In this document: in pieces, positions 26,143-36,396 of the stretch
Position numbering within the stretch: position 1 is the stretch's first letter
Layout: every line of letters starts with the position of its first letter
NCBI GenBank assembly: GCA_031286585.1
Contig: JAITUC010000038.1
Span: 682,001 to 746,000 of the forward strand
Source: Delftia acidovorans
GTDB lineage: Bacteria; Pseudomonadota; Gammaproteobacteria; Burkholderiales; Burkholderiaceae_C
DNA: 64,000 nucleotides
Reading direction: 5' to 3'
The notes under the pieces: generated by a model
What the model saw: the letters and a program-made list of their open reading frames with translations, nothing else
What the model was told of the DNA's origin: nothing
Database searches by the model: none
Position numbers and translations under genes: made by a program

Positions 26143-26844
26143 ATGCGCTTGCGCCACCCCTCCCGCACGCACGGCTTCACCCTGGTGGAGTTGATGGTGG
26201 CCATCGCCGTCATGGCCCTGCTGGCCCTGGTGAGCTGGCGCGGGCTGGACAGCATGGTGCGCTCCCAGGAGACCATTCGCGCCCGCAACGAGCAGCAGAT
26301 GGTGCTGCAGACCGTCATCGCCCAATGGAATGCCGACCTCGAAGCGCTGATGCCGCTTGAAAACACGCAGGTCATCGACTGGGACGGCCAGGTGCTGCGC
26401 ATGACCCGCAAAAGCAGCGCCGCCGTGGACGACGGCGCCGTGGTCGTCGCCTGGGCGCGCCGCCAGACGGCCGGACGCGACCAGTGGCTGCGCTGGCAGT
26501 CGCCGCCGCTGCGCACGCGCGCGCAGTGGCGCGATGCCTGGAACCAGGGAGCGCAATGGGGGCGCAACCCCTCGGACGACCAGCGCCGGCGCGAAACCGT
26601 GCTGATGCCCCTGGACCAATGGCGCCTGTACTACTACCGCGACAACGCCTGGAGCAATCCGCAGTCCAGCGGCTCGGACAACGGCACGGTCAACCCGCCG
26701 TCCGGCGGCACCAACAGCAGCGCGCAGCTGCCCACGATTCCCGACGGCATCCGCGTCGAACTGACCCTGCCGCCCGACAGCGCCATCCCTGGCCGCGTCA
26801 CCATGGACTGGGTCAACCCCTTGCGCTCCAACAGCCGATCATGA
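26143..26844 (+). CDS. gspJ: Type II secretion minor pseudopilin GspJ
   Basis: A 233-residue minor pseudopilin. Signal THG-FTLVELMVAIAVMALLALVSWRG; the body contains VIAQWNADLEALMPL and LDQWRLYYYRDNAWSNP, typical of GspJ. A low-complexity Ser/Asn/Gly segment (PQSSGSDNGTVNPPSGGTN) near residues 180-200 is longer than I expect for the family. The start is adjacent to the gspI stop, and gspK overlaps its end. Confidence 0.9.
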   Translation: MRLRHPSRTHGFTLVELMVAIAVMALLALVSWRGLDSMVRSQETIRARNEQQMVLQTVIAQWNADLEALMPLENTQVIDWDGQVLRMTRKSSAAVDDGAVVVAWARRQTAGRDQWLRWQSPPLRTRAQWRDAWNQGAQWGRNPSDDQRRRETVLMPLDQWRLYYYRDNAWSNPQSSGSDNGTVNPPSGGTNSSAQLPTIPDGIRVELTLPPDSAIPGRVTMDWVNPLRSNSRS

Positions 26845-27818
26845 TGCGTGCATCCCGCCCCCTGCCCGGCCGCCGCCGCCACAGCGGCGTGGCTCTGCTG
26901 GCCGCCATGCTCACGGTGACCCTGGTCGCTACTTTCGCCGCCACGGCGCTGTGGCAGCAGTGGCGCAGCGTGGAGGTCGAGACCGCCGAGCGCAACCGCA
27001 TGCAGGCCGCCTGGATCCTGCTGGGTGCGCTGGACTGGTCGCGCGTGGTGCTGGCCGAGGATGCGCGCACCAGCCTGCAGGTGGACCATCTGGCCGAACC
27101 CTGGGCCGTGCCGCTGCAGGAGGCGCGCCTGTCCACCTTTCTTGCGGCGCAGAACAATGTCAGCCAGGTCGATGACGGCATGGCCGACATGCAGGACGCC
27201 TTTCTCTCCGGCCAGATCATCGACCTGCAGTCGCGCCTGAACCTGCGCAACCTGCTGAGCGCCCCCGACAAGCCCGAGACCCTGCGCCCGCTGTCCCGCC
27301 TGCTGGAGCGCCTGAACCTGCCCCCGGCCTATGCCACGCAGATCGTCCAGGCCCTGCGTGCAGCCGCCACCCCCGGCGAGGGCGCGCAGTTCCTGATGCC
27401 GCGCACGCTGGGCCAGCTCGGCTGGCTGGGCCTGCCGCCCGAGGTCGTCGCGCGCCTGGAGCCCTACATCACCCTGCTGCCCGAGAACACCCCCGTCAAC
27501 CTCAACACCGCCAGCGCCGAAGTCATCTGGGCCAGCGTGGAGGACCTGACCTGGTCCCAGGCCAGCCAGCTGGTGCAGCTGCGCGCATCGCGCCCGCTGC
27601 GCAGCCTGGCCGATGCCTCCAACGCGCTGGGCCTGCCGCAGAAATTCGAAGGACAGAACCTGTCGGTGGCCACCAGCTTCTTCGAGGCGCGCGGCCGCAT
27701 GCGCCTGGGCGAGATCGTGGCCAGCGAACGCTCCATGTTGCGTCGCAACAACATGACGGTCACTACCATCTGGCGTGAGAGGGGGGACTGGGGATTGCCC
27801 GAAGCTCCCGCGCCATGA
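26841..27818 (+). CDS. gspK: Type II secretion tip pseudopilin GspK
   Basis: A 325-residue pseudopilin that caps the GspIJK tip. The signal RRHSG-VALLAAMLTVTLVATF lacks the +5 glutamate, the usual exception for GspK. The large domain follows with DLQSRLNLRNLLSA, PVNLNTASAEVIWASVEDL and the helix-hairpin-helix-like segment SQLVQLRASRPLRSLADA. The ATG at 26841 overlaps the gspJ stop, giving translational coupling. Confidence 0.9.
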   Translation: MMRASRPLPGRRRHSGVALLAAMLTVTLVATFAATALWQQWRSVEVETAERNRMQAAWILLGALDWSRVVLAEDARTSLQVDHLAEPWAVPLQEARLSTFLAAQNNVSQVDDGMADMQDAFLSGQIIDLQSRLNLRNLLSAPDKPETLRPLSRLLERLNLPPAYATQIVQALRAAATPGEGAQFLMPRTLGQLGWLGLPPEVVARLEPYITLLPENTPVNLNTASAEVIWASVEDLTWSQASQLVQLRASRPLRSLADASNALGLPQKFEGQNLSVATSFFEARGRMRLGEIVASERSMLRRNNMTVTTIWRERGDWGLPEAPAP

Positions 27819-27862
27819 CAGATGCCTGTCACACTCGCCCCCTACAATGCCCGCTTCCGCCC

Positions 27863-29107
27863 ATGAGCACCTTGATTCTTCATCTGCCTGCGGGCCCCGC
27901 TGGCGAATACGCCTACGCACTCAGCAGTGACGGCCTGCGCGCCGACCGGCATGGCCACGCCGCCGCAGGCCTGCTGCCCGATCCTGGCCGCGCCGGCCAG
28001 ACGGTTGCCGTGGTGCCGCACCAGGCCTTGTCCTGGCATCTGGTCAGCCTTCCCCATGGCGTGCCTACGGGAAGCCGGCGTGGACATGTGCGCCTGCGCG
28101 CCGTGCTCGACGGCCTGCTGGAAGAGCGCCTGCTCGACGAGCCCTCCCAACTGCACCTGGCCCTGCAGCCGCAGGCACGCGCAGGCGAGCCCTGCTGGGT
28201 TGCCGCCTGCAACAAGGCCTGGCTCCATGCCCACCTGCAGGCCCTGGAATCCGCAGGGCGGCCCGTGGGCCGCATCGTGCCGGAATGCCCGCCCCAGGCC
28301 ACGCCCCAGCTCTGGGCCGTGGGCTCGCCCGAATCGGCCTGGCTGCTGGCCACCGGCCTGGGCACCGCCCCGCAGGGCATGGACTCGCTGGCCTGCCTGC
28401 CGCTGCGCACCGACAGTGCCGACCCCGCCATGCTGGCCGCACTGCTGCAGGCCCTGCCCCCCGACACCCCGATCCAGGCCGACCCGGCGCTGGCCCGCGC
28501 CGCCGAGGCCCTGCAACGCCCCGTCAGCCTGCTGACGGACGCCCAGCGCGGCCTGGCAGCCCGCGCCCAAAGCTGGGACCTGGCCCAGTTCGACCTCGAT
28601 CTGGGCGGCGGCAGCCGCACACGCCGGCGCATGCTCGACGGCTGGCAGAGCTTTCTGCGCGCGCCGCAATGGAAGGCCGCGCGCTGGGGCGCCGTGCTCG
28701 CCCTGCTGGCCCAGGTGGCCGGCCTCAATGCCTGGGCCTGGACCGAGAACCGCGCCATCGCGGCCAAGCAGGTGCAGGTGCGCTCCACGCTGGCCACCAG
28801 CTTCCCCCGCGTGCCCGTCATCGTCGACGCGCCCGTTCAAATGCAGCGCGAAGTCGCCACGCTGCGCCAGACCGCCGGCGCGCTGACGCAGGGCGACCTG
28901 GAGCCCATGCTGGCCGCCGCATCCCGGGCCCTTCCCGCTGGCCAGTTGCCCCAGGCCATGGACTACCAGGACCGGCAGCTGCGGCTCAAGGGCGTCTCGC
29001 TGGAGGCCGAGGCACTGGAGCAGGCACAACAGCATCTGGCCGGCAGCGGCCTGCGACTGCAGCGCGACGGCGCCGACCTGCTGCTTGCCCCGGAGGCCCG
29101 GCCATGA
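27863..29107 (+). CDS. gspL: Type II secretion inner-membrane platform protein GspL
   Basis: A 414-residue platform protein that anchors the GspE ATPase. The cytoplasmic actin-like part begins MSTLILHLPAGPAGEYAY and contains VAVVPHQALSWHLVSLP; one membrane segment is near WGAVLALLAQVAGLNAWAW; the periplasmic ferredoxin-like part follows with MDYQDRQLRLKGVSLEAEAL. The start at 27863 matches family N-termini; an in-frame ATG at 27815 that overlaps gspK would add 16 residues. It overlaps gspM by four bases. Confidence 0.88.
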   Translation: MSTLILHLPAGPAGEYAYALSSDGLRADRHGHAAAGLLPDPGRAGQTVAVVPHQALSWHLVSLPHGVPTGSRRGHVRLRAVLDGLLEERLLDEPSQLHLALQPQARAGEPCWVAACNKAWLHAHLQALESAGRPVGRIVPECPPQATPQLWAVGSPESAWLLATGLGTAPQGMDSLACLPLRTDSADPAMLAALLQALPPDTPIQADPALARAAEALQRPVSLLTDAQRGLAARAQSWDLAQFDLDLGGGSRTRRRMLDGWQSFLRAPQWKAARWGAVLALLAQVAGLNAWAWTENRAIAAKQVQVRSTLATSFPRVPVIVDAPVQMQREVATLRQTAGALTQGDLEPMLAAASRALPAGQLPQAMDYQDRQLRLKGVSLEAEALEQAQQHLAGSGLRLQRDGADLLLAPEARP

Positions 29108-29643
29108 ACATGCGCGCATCCCGCCACAGCCTGGCACCCTTGCGCGCGCGCTGGAATGCCCTGGCGCCGCGTGAACAGAACATGACCCTGCTGGCCGGTG
29201 GCGTGGTGGCACTGGCCCTGCTGTGGTGGGTGGCCCTGGCCCCCGCCCTGCACAGCCTGCGCACCGCGCCCGAACGCCACGCCCAGGCCGACCGCCAGTT
29301 GCGCCAGATGCAGCTGCTGCAGGCCGAGGCCGAGCAGCTGCGCGGCAACGCGCGCCCCGTGGTCGGCGATGCCAAGGCGCTGCTGCAAAGCTCGCTGTCC
29401 GCCGAACTGGGCGCCTCCGCCCAATTGAACTGGATGGGCGACCGCGCACAGATCACGCTCAAGGCCGCACCCGCCGCCGCGCTGGCGCGCTGGCTGGCCC
29501 AGGTCCGCAGCAACACCCATGCCGTTCCGGCCGAGATGAAGCTGGCACGCACGGCCCAGGGCCCGTCGGCCACCGCCGACTCCGTGCGCTGGGACGGGAG
29601 CCTGACGCTGGACCTGCCGGCCGATCCGTCGCGGGCGCCTTGA
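29104..29643 (+). CDS. gspM: Type II secretion inner-membrane protein GspM
   Basis: A 179-residue bitopic protein that pairs with GspL. It has a short cytoplasmic tail (RWNALAPREQNMTLLAGG), one membrane helix (VVALALLWWVALAPAL), a coiled stretch rich in Gln/Arg/Glu (residues about 55-80) and a small periplasmic domain. It is coupled to gspL by ATGA. Low sequence conservation is normal for GspM; gene order makes the call firm. Confidence 0.88.
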   Translation: MNMRASRHSLAPLRARWNALAPREQNMTLLAGGVVALALLWWVALAPALHSLRTAPERHAQADRQLRQMQLLQAEAEQLRGNARPVVGDAKALLQSSLSAELGASAQLNWMGDRAQITLKAAPAAALARWLAQVRSNTHAVPAEMKLARTAQGPSATADSVRWDGSLTLDLPADPSRAP

Positions 29644-29645
29644 GC

Positions 29646-30449
29646 ATGCAACGCAAGCCCCGCTCCCAGCCGGCCCTGCGCGCACCGCGCGGCTGGGCGC
29701 TGGCCGGTGCCCTGTGCGGACTGGTGGCAACCACCGTCGTCTGGGCGCCCGCCGCCTGGCTGGCGCGCGGCGTGGATTCGGCCACGCAAGGCCAGGTGCT
29801 GCTGCAGCAGCCGCGCGGCACACTGTGGAATGGCTCGGCCTCCCTCGTCTTCACCGGAGGCGCAGGCAGCCGCGACCGCACGGCCCTGCCCACACGGCTG
29901 GAATGGACGCTGCGCCCCCGCCTGGACGGCGCCCGCATACAACTGCGCAGCGAATGCTGCACACCCGCGCCCGTGGTGCTGGACCTGCTGCCCCGCTGGC
30001 AGGGCCTGAGCGCCGTGGTGCATGACAGCGACACGCGCTGGCCCGCCTCGCTGCTGTCCGGTCTGGGCACGCCCTGGAACACGGTGGACCTGCAAGGCCA
30101 GCTGCGGCTGGCCACGCAGGCCCTGCAACTGCAGCTGCTGTGGCAATCGGGCCGCTGGCGCAGCGAAGGCAGCACGCGCCTGGAGGCGCTGGCCGTATCC
30201 TCCCGCCTGTCACCGCTGCGCCCCCTGGGCAGCTACCGGCTGGACATTCTCGGGGGCGACAGCCCGCAACTGCAGCTCAGTACCCTGACCGGCGACCTGC
30301 GCCTGAGCGGCCAGGGCCAATGGGTAGGCCAGCGGCTGCATTTCCAGGGCGAGGCCTCGGCCAGCCCGGAGCGCGAAACCGCGCTGTCCAACCTGCTCAA
30401 CATTCTGGGACGGCGCCAGGGGCCCCGGTCCATCATTTCCTTTGGTTGA
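29646..30449 (+). CDS. gspN: Type II secretion protein GspN
   Basis: A 267-residue accessory protein with one N-terminal membrane segment (WALAGALCGLVATTVVWAPAAWLA) and a periplasmic beta-rich region with GTLWNGSASLVFTGGAG, PWNTVDLQGQLRLATQALQL and ALSNLLNILGRRQGPRSIISF. GspN is found in only some type II systems and its exact role is unclear. It starts two bases after the gspM stop and precedes gspD by three. Confidence 0.85.
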   Translation: MQRKPRSQPALRAPRGWALAGALCGLVATTVVWAPAAWLARGVDSATQGQVLLQQPRGTLWNGSASLVFTGGAGSRDRTALPTRLEWTLRPRLDGARIQLRSECCTPAPVVLDLLPRWQGLSAVVHDSDTRWPASLLSGLGTPWNTVDLQGQLRLATQALQLQLLWQSGRWRSEGSTRLEALAVSSRLSPLRPLGSYRLDILGGDSPQLQLSTLTGDLRLSGQGQWVGQRLHFQGEASASPERETALSNLLNILGRRQGPRSIISFG

Positions 30450-30452
30450 TCC

Positions 30453-32819
30453 ATGACTCAGCAGCACACGACCCCGTTCTGGCGCAACACCCTGCACACG
30501 CTGGCCGTCAGCGCCATGCTGGCCTGCACCGCTGGCACGACCCAGGCCCAGACCAATGCACCGGCCGGCGCCACGCCCAGCCTGCGCCCTGGCGAGCCTG
30601 TGACACTGAATTTCTCGGGCGCCGACATCGAGGCCGTCTCGCGCGCCATCGGCGCCATCACCAACCGCAACGTGGTGGTCGATCCGCGCGTCAAGGGCCA
30701 GATCACGCTGCTGACCGACAGGCCCGTGCCGCCTGCCACCGCCTACCAGCAGTTCCTGGCCGCGCTGCGCCTGCAGGGCTTCACCATTGTCGAATCGGCC
30801 GGCCTGTACAAGGTCATCCCCGAAGCAGACGCCAAGCTGCAGGCCAGCGAAGTGGCCGTGGGCGCGAGCCGCAGCGGCGCGGGCAGCCAGATCGTCACCC
30901 AGATCTTCAAGCTCAACTACGAGAGCGCGGCCAACCTGGTTCCCGTGCTGCGCCCGCTGATCAGCCCCAACAACACCATCAACGTCAACCCGGGCAACAA
31001 CTCGCTGGTCATCACCGACTACGCGGACAACCTGCAGCGCATCTCGCGCATCGTGGCGACCATGGATGTGTCCAACGCCACCGATGTCGAAATCATCCCG
31101 CTGCGCCATGCCGTGGCCACCGACATGGTGGCCCTGGTCTCGCGCCTGATCGAAGGCGGCACGGCCAGCCCCGGCGGCATCACGGTGGCTGCAGGCGGTG
31201 CCAATATCCCGGGCCAGAGCGACAACGCCTTCAAGACCTCGCTGATGGCCGAGCCGCGCAGCAACTCCATCGTGCTGCGCGCGGCCAACCCCGCACGCCT
31301 GGCCCAGGTGCGCTCGCTGATCGCGCGGCTGGACCAGCCCGCCATGAACGGCGGCGGCGACCAGGGCAACATCCACGTGGTCTACCTCAAGAACGCCGAC
31401 GCCGTGGCGCTGGCAGCCACCTTGCGCGCAGCCATAGGAGCCCAGGCCACGGCCGCCGGCACCGCCAGCGGCCAGCCCGGTGCGGGCGGCACGACGCCGC
31501 AGGGCGGCGGCGGCATGTCCTCGATTCCCACTTCGCAGCCCGTGGTCTCGCGCGACTCCAGTGGCACGGCATCCATGGGCATGGGTTCCTCCTCGGGCCT
31601 GGGCAGCGGTGGCGGCGGCTCGCTGGGCGTGGCCCAGCAGCCGTCCACGGGCGGCATGGTCCAGGCCGATCCGTCCACCAACTCGCTGATCATCACCGCC
31701 CCGCCGCCCATCTACCGCCAGATGCGCGCCGTGATCGACAAGCTCGACGGCCGCCGCGCCCAGGTACTGATCGAAAGCCTGATCGTCGAACTCAAGGACA
31801 ACCGCCTGGCACAGTTCGGCGTGCAGTGGCAGGCCATCCTCAGCAACAACGGCAAGGTGCTGGGCAGCATCGGCAACAACTCCAGCGTGGCCGGAGCCAA
31901 CATCCTGAGCCTGCTCGGTGCCTTCAACAAGGACGGCACCATCAACTCCAGCGGCATCACCGGCGACACGGTGAACAGCATGCGCGGCACCAACCTGGGC
32001 TTCACGCAGAGCGTCAACGGCAACACCACGCTGGGCTTTCTGGCCAACTTCCTGCAGAACAGCGGCGACGCCAACATCCTGTCCACGCCCAACCTGATGA
32101 CGCTGGACAACGAGGAGGCACGCATCATCGTGGGCCAGAACGTGCCCATGGTCACGGGCTCCTACGCCAGCAATTCCACGGGCGGCACGGTCAACCCGTT
32201 CACCACGGTGGAGCGCAAGGACGTGGGCCTGATGCTGCGCGTGCGCCCGCAGATCAACGAGAACGGCACGGTGAAGCTGGCCGTGTTCCAGGAAGTCTCT
32301 TCGGTGGACGAGTCCACGCGCAAGGACACCAACGGCCTGACCACCAACAAGCGCTCCATCGAATCCAACGTGCTGGTCGAGGACGGCAACATCATCGTGC
32401 TCGGCGGCCTGATCGACGACAACTACTCCCAGGCCGAGGACCGCATTCCCCTGCTGGGCGACATCCCCGTGGTCGGCAACCTGTTCCGCAACACCAACCG
32501 CAAGCGCAACAAGACCAACCTGATGGTCTTCCTGCGTCCCGTGGTGATGCGCGATGCGGCCAGCACCAACCAGGTTTCCTCCGAGCGCTACGAAGCCATC
32601 CGCGCCCAGCAGCAAGGCCTGCAGCCCGAGCAGAACGTGCTGCTGCGCTCGGTCAATGCCGCCCCCGTGCTGCCCACGCTCACGCCCCAGCCGGACCCGG
32701 GCACGTTCACCAACCCGGCCGCCATCGTCAACGTGCCGGGCGCAAAGCCCGAGCTGATCGACTTCACCCAGCCCCAGCCCGCCGCTCCCGCCGTACCGGC
32801 AGCCCCCGGCGCGCTCTGA
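30453..32819 (+). CDS. gspD: Type II secretion secretin GspD
   Basis: A 788-residue outer-membrane channel. After a signal peptide ending TTQAQ come the N0 domain (VTLNFSGADIEAVSRAIGAI), N1-N3 repeats (IFKLNYESAANLVPVLRPLI; VEIIPLRHAVATDMVALV; IHVVYLKNADAVALAATL) and the secretin core with LANFLQNSGDANILSTPNLM and VFLRPVVMRDAASTNQVS. Between N3 halves (about residues 330-405) lies a long Gly/Ser/Met-rich insertion. The end is Pro/Ala-rich. It is transcribed directly after gspN. No pilotin gene was recognised nearby. Confidence 0.95.
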   Translation: MTQQHTTPFWRNTLHTLAVSAMLACTAGTTQAQTNAPAGATPSLRPGEPVTLNFSGADIEAVSRAIGAITNRNVVVDPRVKGQITLLTDRPVPPATAYQQFLAALRLQGFTIVESAGLYKVIPEADAKLQASEVAVGASRSGAGSQIVTQIFKLNYESAANLVPVLRPLISPNNTINVNPGNNSLVITDYADNLQRISRIVATMDVSNATDVEIIPLRHAVATDMVALVSRLIEGGTASPGGITVAAGGANIPGQSDNAFKTSLMAEPRSNSIVLRAANPARLAQVRSLIARLDQPAMNGGGDQGNIHVVYLKNADAVALAATLRAAIGAQATAAGTASGQPGAGGTTPQGGGGMSSIPTSQPVVSRDSSGTASMGMGSSSGLGSGGGGSLGVAQQPSTGGMVQADPSTNSLIITAPPPIYRQMRAVIDKLDGRRAQVLIESLIVELKDNRLAQFGVQWQAILSNNGKVLGSIGNNSSVAGANILSLLGAFNKDGTINSSGITGDTVNSMRGTNLGFTQSVNGNTTLGFLANFLQNSGDANILSTPNLMTLDNEEARIIVGQNVPMVTGSYASNSTGGTVNPFTTVERKDVGLMLRVRPQINENGTVKLAVFQEVSSVDESTRKDTNGLTTNKRSIESNVLVEDGNIIVLGGLIDDNYSQAEDRIPLLGDIPVVGNLFRNTNRKRNKTNLMVFLRPVVMRDAASTNQVSSERYEAIRAQQQGLQPEQNVLLRSVNAAPVLPTLTPQPDPGTFTNPAAIVNVPGAKPELIDFTQPQPAAPAVPAAPGAL

Positions 32820-32833
32820 GGCAGGAAGGCCCC

Positions 32834-34195
32834 ATGCGCTATCCCCTGCCCTATGCGTTTGCGCGCACCAGCCAGCTGCTGATCGAGGACGATGGCCACG
32901 AGCCCCTGCTCTGGCACGGCCCCTCGCCCGACTGGCAGGCCCTGTCCGAAGTCCAGCGCAAGCATGCGGTGCAGCGCTGGCAGATGCTGGATGCAGGCAC
33001 GCTGGCGCACCGCATCAGCGCCGCCTATTCGCAGGGCGAGTCCAGCGCGGCCCTGGTGGTCAGCGAGGTCGAGTCCGACGCCGACCTCTCGCGCATGATG
33101 CAGGAGCTGCCCGCCGTCGAGGACCTGCTGGAGACCGCGGACGACGCGCCCATCATCCGCATGCTCAACGCCCTGCTCACGCAGGCCGCGCGCGACGGCG
33201 CCAGCGACATCCACATCGAGCCCTACGAGCGCCACTCCAGCGTGCGCTTTCGCGTGGACGGCGATCTGCGCGAGGTCGTGCAGCCCAACCGGGCCCTGCA
33301 CGCGGCGCTGATCTCGCGCCTGAAGATCATGGCCGACCTGGACATCGCAGAAAAGCGGCTGCCCCAGGACGGCCGCATCAGCCTGCGCCTGGGCACGCGC
33401 GCCATCGACGTGCGCGTCTCCACCCTGCCCAGCGCCCATGGCGAGCGCGCCGTGCTGCGCCTGCTGGACAAGAGCGAGAGCAAGCTCAGCCTGGAAGCCG
33501 TGGGCATGCAGGGAGAGACGCTGCGGCGGTTCACCCACATGACGGCCCAGCCCCACGGCATCGTGCTGGTCACCGGCCCCACGGGCTCGGGCAAGACCAC
33601 CACGCTGTACGCGGCGCTGTCGCGCATGGACGCCAGCCGCAGCAACATCATGACGGTGGAGGACCCCATCGAGTACGAGCTGGCCGGCGTGGGGCAGACC
33701 CAGGTCAACGCCAAGATCGACCTGACCTTCGCCAAGGCCCTGCGCGCCATCCTGCGCCAGGACCCGGACGTGATCATGATCGGCGAAATCCGCGACTTCG
33801 AGACCGCGCAGATCGCCATCCAGGCCTCGCTGACGGGCCACCTGGTGCTGGCCACGCTGCACACCAACGACGCCTCCAGCGCCGTCACCCGCCTGATCGA
33901 CATGGGCGTGGAGCCGTTCCTGCTGTCATCTTCCCTGCTGGGCGTGCTGGCACAGCGCCTGGTGCGCAAGATCGACACCACCGAGCCCAGCGGCTACCGG
34001 GGGCGTACCGGCATCTTCGAGATGCTGGTGGTGGACGACACCATCCGCGCGCAGATCCACCGCCAGGCCAGCGAGGCCGAGATCCGCGACACCGCGCTGG
34101 CCGCCGGCATGCGCCTGATGCGCGACGATGGCGAGCGCCTGGTGCGAGAGGGCATCACCACGCCCGAGGAAGTGCTGCGCGTCACGCGCGACTAG
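32834..34195 (+). CDS. gspE: Type II secretion ATPase GspE (lacking the zinc module)
   Basis: A 453-residue cytoplasmic hexameric ATPase that powers pseudopilus assembly. Present are GASDIHIEPYE, Walker A VTGPTGSGKTTTLYAAL (about residues 246-262), the Asp box MTVEDPIEYELAGVGQTQVN, Walker B DPDVIMIGEIRD and the His box GHLVLATLHTNDA. The C-terminal four-cysteine zinc-binding module expected between LAQRLVR and GYRGRTGIFEM is absent; only about eight residues (KIDTTEPS) link the two. The rest is in frame and normal, so this reads as a clean loss, not a frameshift. The N-terminus is also compact. Confidence 0.93.
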   Translation: MRYPLPYAFARTSQLLIEDDGHEPLLWHGPSPDWQALSEVQRKHAVQRWQMLDAGTLAHRISAAYSQGESSAALVVSEVESDADLSRMMQELPAVEDLLETADDAPIIRMLNALLTQAARDGASDIHIEPYERHSSVRFRVDGDLREVVQPNRALHAALISRLKIMADLDIAEKRLPQDGRISLRLGTRAIDVRVSTLPSAHGERAVLRLLDKSESKLSLEAVGMQGETLRRFTHMTAQPHGIVLVTGPTGSGKTTTLYAALSRMDASRSNIMTVEDPIEYELAGVGQTQVNAKIDLTFAKALRAILRQDPDVIMIGEIRDFETAQIAIQASLTGHLVLATLHTNDASSAVTRLIDMGVEPFLLSSSLLGVLAQRLVRKIDTTEPSGYRGRTGIFEMLVVDDTIRAQIHRQASEAEIRDTALAAGMRLMRDDGERLVREGITTPEEVLRVTRD

Positions 34196-34271
34196 GGCCA
34201 CGGACACGCACCCGGCAGGCATGCCCGGGACGCACACCCGGGACAGACGCCAGCGCCAGACCCTGCGCAGC

Positions 34272-34288
34272 ACGGGGCATCCCCGTTT
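34272..34288 (+). terminator. Possible weak terminator after gspE
   Basis: ACGGGG (34272-34277), CAT, CCCCGT (34281-34286) then TT. The stem is short and the T-run minimal, so this is a tentative end to the gsp operon. Confidence 0.3.
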
Positions 34289-34294
34289 GCCACA

Positions 34295-34588
34295 ATGGTC
34301 GGCATGTTGGAATCCCTACGCGCCTGGAGCGCTCCCTATGGCGGCGACCTGTTCCTGTGGGTCGCCACGCTGAGCCTGATCAGCTACATCGCCCTGTGGT
34401 GGTTCAAGTCCCGGCTGTCCACCAGCCAGCTGCGCCGCGTCATCCGCCTGTCGGCGCTGGTGGCGCTGCCGCTGTCCTGGCTGGCCATCCAGCAGGGCGA
34501 GAACCATCTGGCGGCAGCCATCCTCCCCCTGGTCTGGTGCGTGGTGCTGGGCATCACCTGCGCGCGGGAAATGGCCAGAAGAAACTGA
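34295..34588 (+). CDS. Small predicted inner-membrane protein
   Basis: A 97-residue hypothetical protein. Three hydrophobic stretches are visible (LFLWVATLSLISYIALWWF; VIRLSALVALPLSWLAI; HLAAAILPLVWCVVLGIT) separated by basic loops, so it is probably a multi-spanning membrane protein. ATG at 34304 is an alternative start. I recognise no family. It sits between gspE and a flavin monooxygenase and shows no clear link to secretion. Confidence 0.6.
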   Translation: MVGMLESLRAWSAPYGGDLFLWVATLSLISYIALWWFKSRLSTSQLRRVIRLSALVALPLSWLAIQQGENHLAAAILPLVWCVVLGITCAREMARRN

Positions 34589-34673
34589 GTGCGCGAACGC
34601 GCACCAGGAATGCCCTGGCGCGGCAAGGCCCGCGCCGCCCCCACCCACCGTGAACTGGAAGTTGGAACCTGCC

Positions 34674-35675
<1,002 letters not shown>

Positions 35676-35679
35676 AGGC

Positions 35680-36369
35680 ATGAGCCGCTCCGCCCGGCTG
35701 CTGCAGCTGATCGACCTGCTGCGCCGCGCACGCCTGCCCCAGGCCGGGCCCGTGCTGGCCCGTCAGTTGGACGTGAGCCTGCGCACCCTCTACCGCGACA
35801 TTGCCACCCTGCGCGAGCAGGGCGCCGCGATTGCGGGCGACCCGGGCGTGGGCTACGAGATGCGGCCCGGCTTTCTGCTGCCGCCGCTGATGTTCACGCC
35901 CGATGAGCTGGAAGCCCTGCTGCTGGGCGCACGCTGGGCCAGCCGCCAGGCCGACCCCGAGCTCGCCCAGGCCGCCACCGCCGCCCTGGACCGCATACGC
36001 AGTGCGCTGCCGCTGGAGCTGCGCATCGAGGTGGACACCAGCGGCCTGCTGGTGCCGCCCATCTGCCACGAATCCGTGACCGAACCCTGGCAGACCGCGC
36101 TGCGCCTGGCGATACGGCGCCAGCACCGGGTGCTGCTGCACTACACGGATGAGAAGGGCCAGCCGACCGAGCGCCAGATCTGGCCCTTTGCCATGGCCTT
36201 CTTCGACCAGCGGCGCATTCTTGCGGCCTGGTGCGAACTGCGCCAGGACTTCCGCCATTTCCGCGCCGACCGCGTGCGTTCCGTCACCGATCTGCAGGAA
36301 CGCTATCCCGACCACCGCAGCAGCCTGATCGAACGCTGGTCGCGGCAACTGGGCTATACCGTCCGCTGA
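35680..36369 (+). CDS. YafY-type regulator (HTH_11 + WYL domain)
   Basis: A 229-residue one-component regulator. The N-terminal winged helix reads SRSARLLQLIDLLRRARL, then VLARQLDVSLRTLYRDIATL; the WYL-like domain (about residues 135-220) contains RRQHRVLLHYTDEKGQ and RILAAWCELRQDFRHFRADR, where the classic W-Y-L triad is partly substituted. It starts five bases after the monooxygenase and is followed by a glutathione transferase preceded by a perfect inverted repeat, its probable target. Confidence 0.88.
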   Translation: MSRSARLLQLIDLLRRARLPQAGPVLARQLDVSLRTLYRDIATLREQGAAIAGDPGVGYEMRPGFLLPPLMFTPDELEALLLGARWASRQADPELAQAATAALDRIRSALPLELRIEVDTSGLLVPPICHESVTEPWQTALRLAIRRQHRVLLHYTDEKGQPTERQIWPFAMAFFDQRRILAAWCELRQDFRHFRADRVRSVTDLQERYPDHRSSLIERWSRQLGYTVR

Positions 36370-36375
36370 CGCCAC

Positions 36376-36396
36376 TGCTGACAAAAACTGTCAGCA
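36376..36396. promoter_or_regulatory. Probable WYL-regulator operator before the GST gene
   Basis: TGCTGACA (36376-36383), AAAAC, TGTCAGCA (36389-36396): perfect eight-base arms. It begins seven bases after the regulator stop and lies 61 bases upstream of the glutathione transferase ATG. TGACA-N-TGTCA repeats are typical for YafY/WYL regulators of glutathione-transferase genes as I recall them. Confidence 0.7.
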
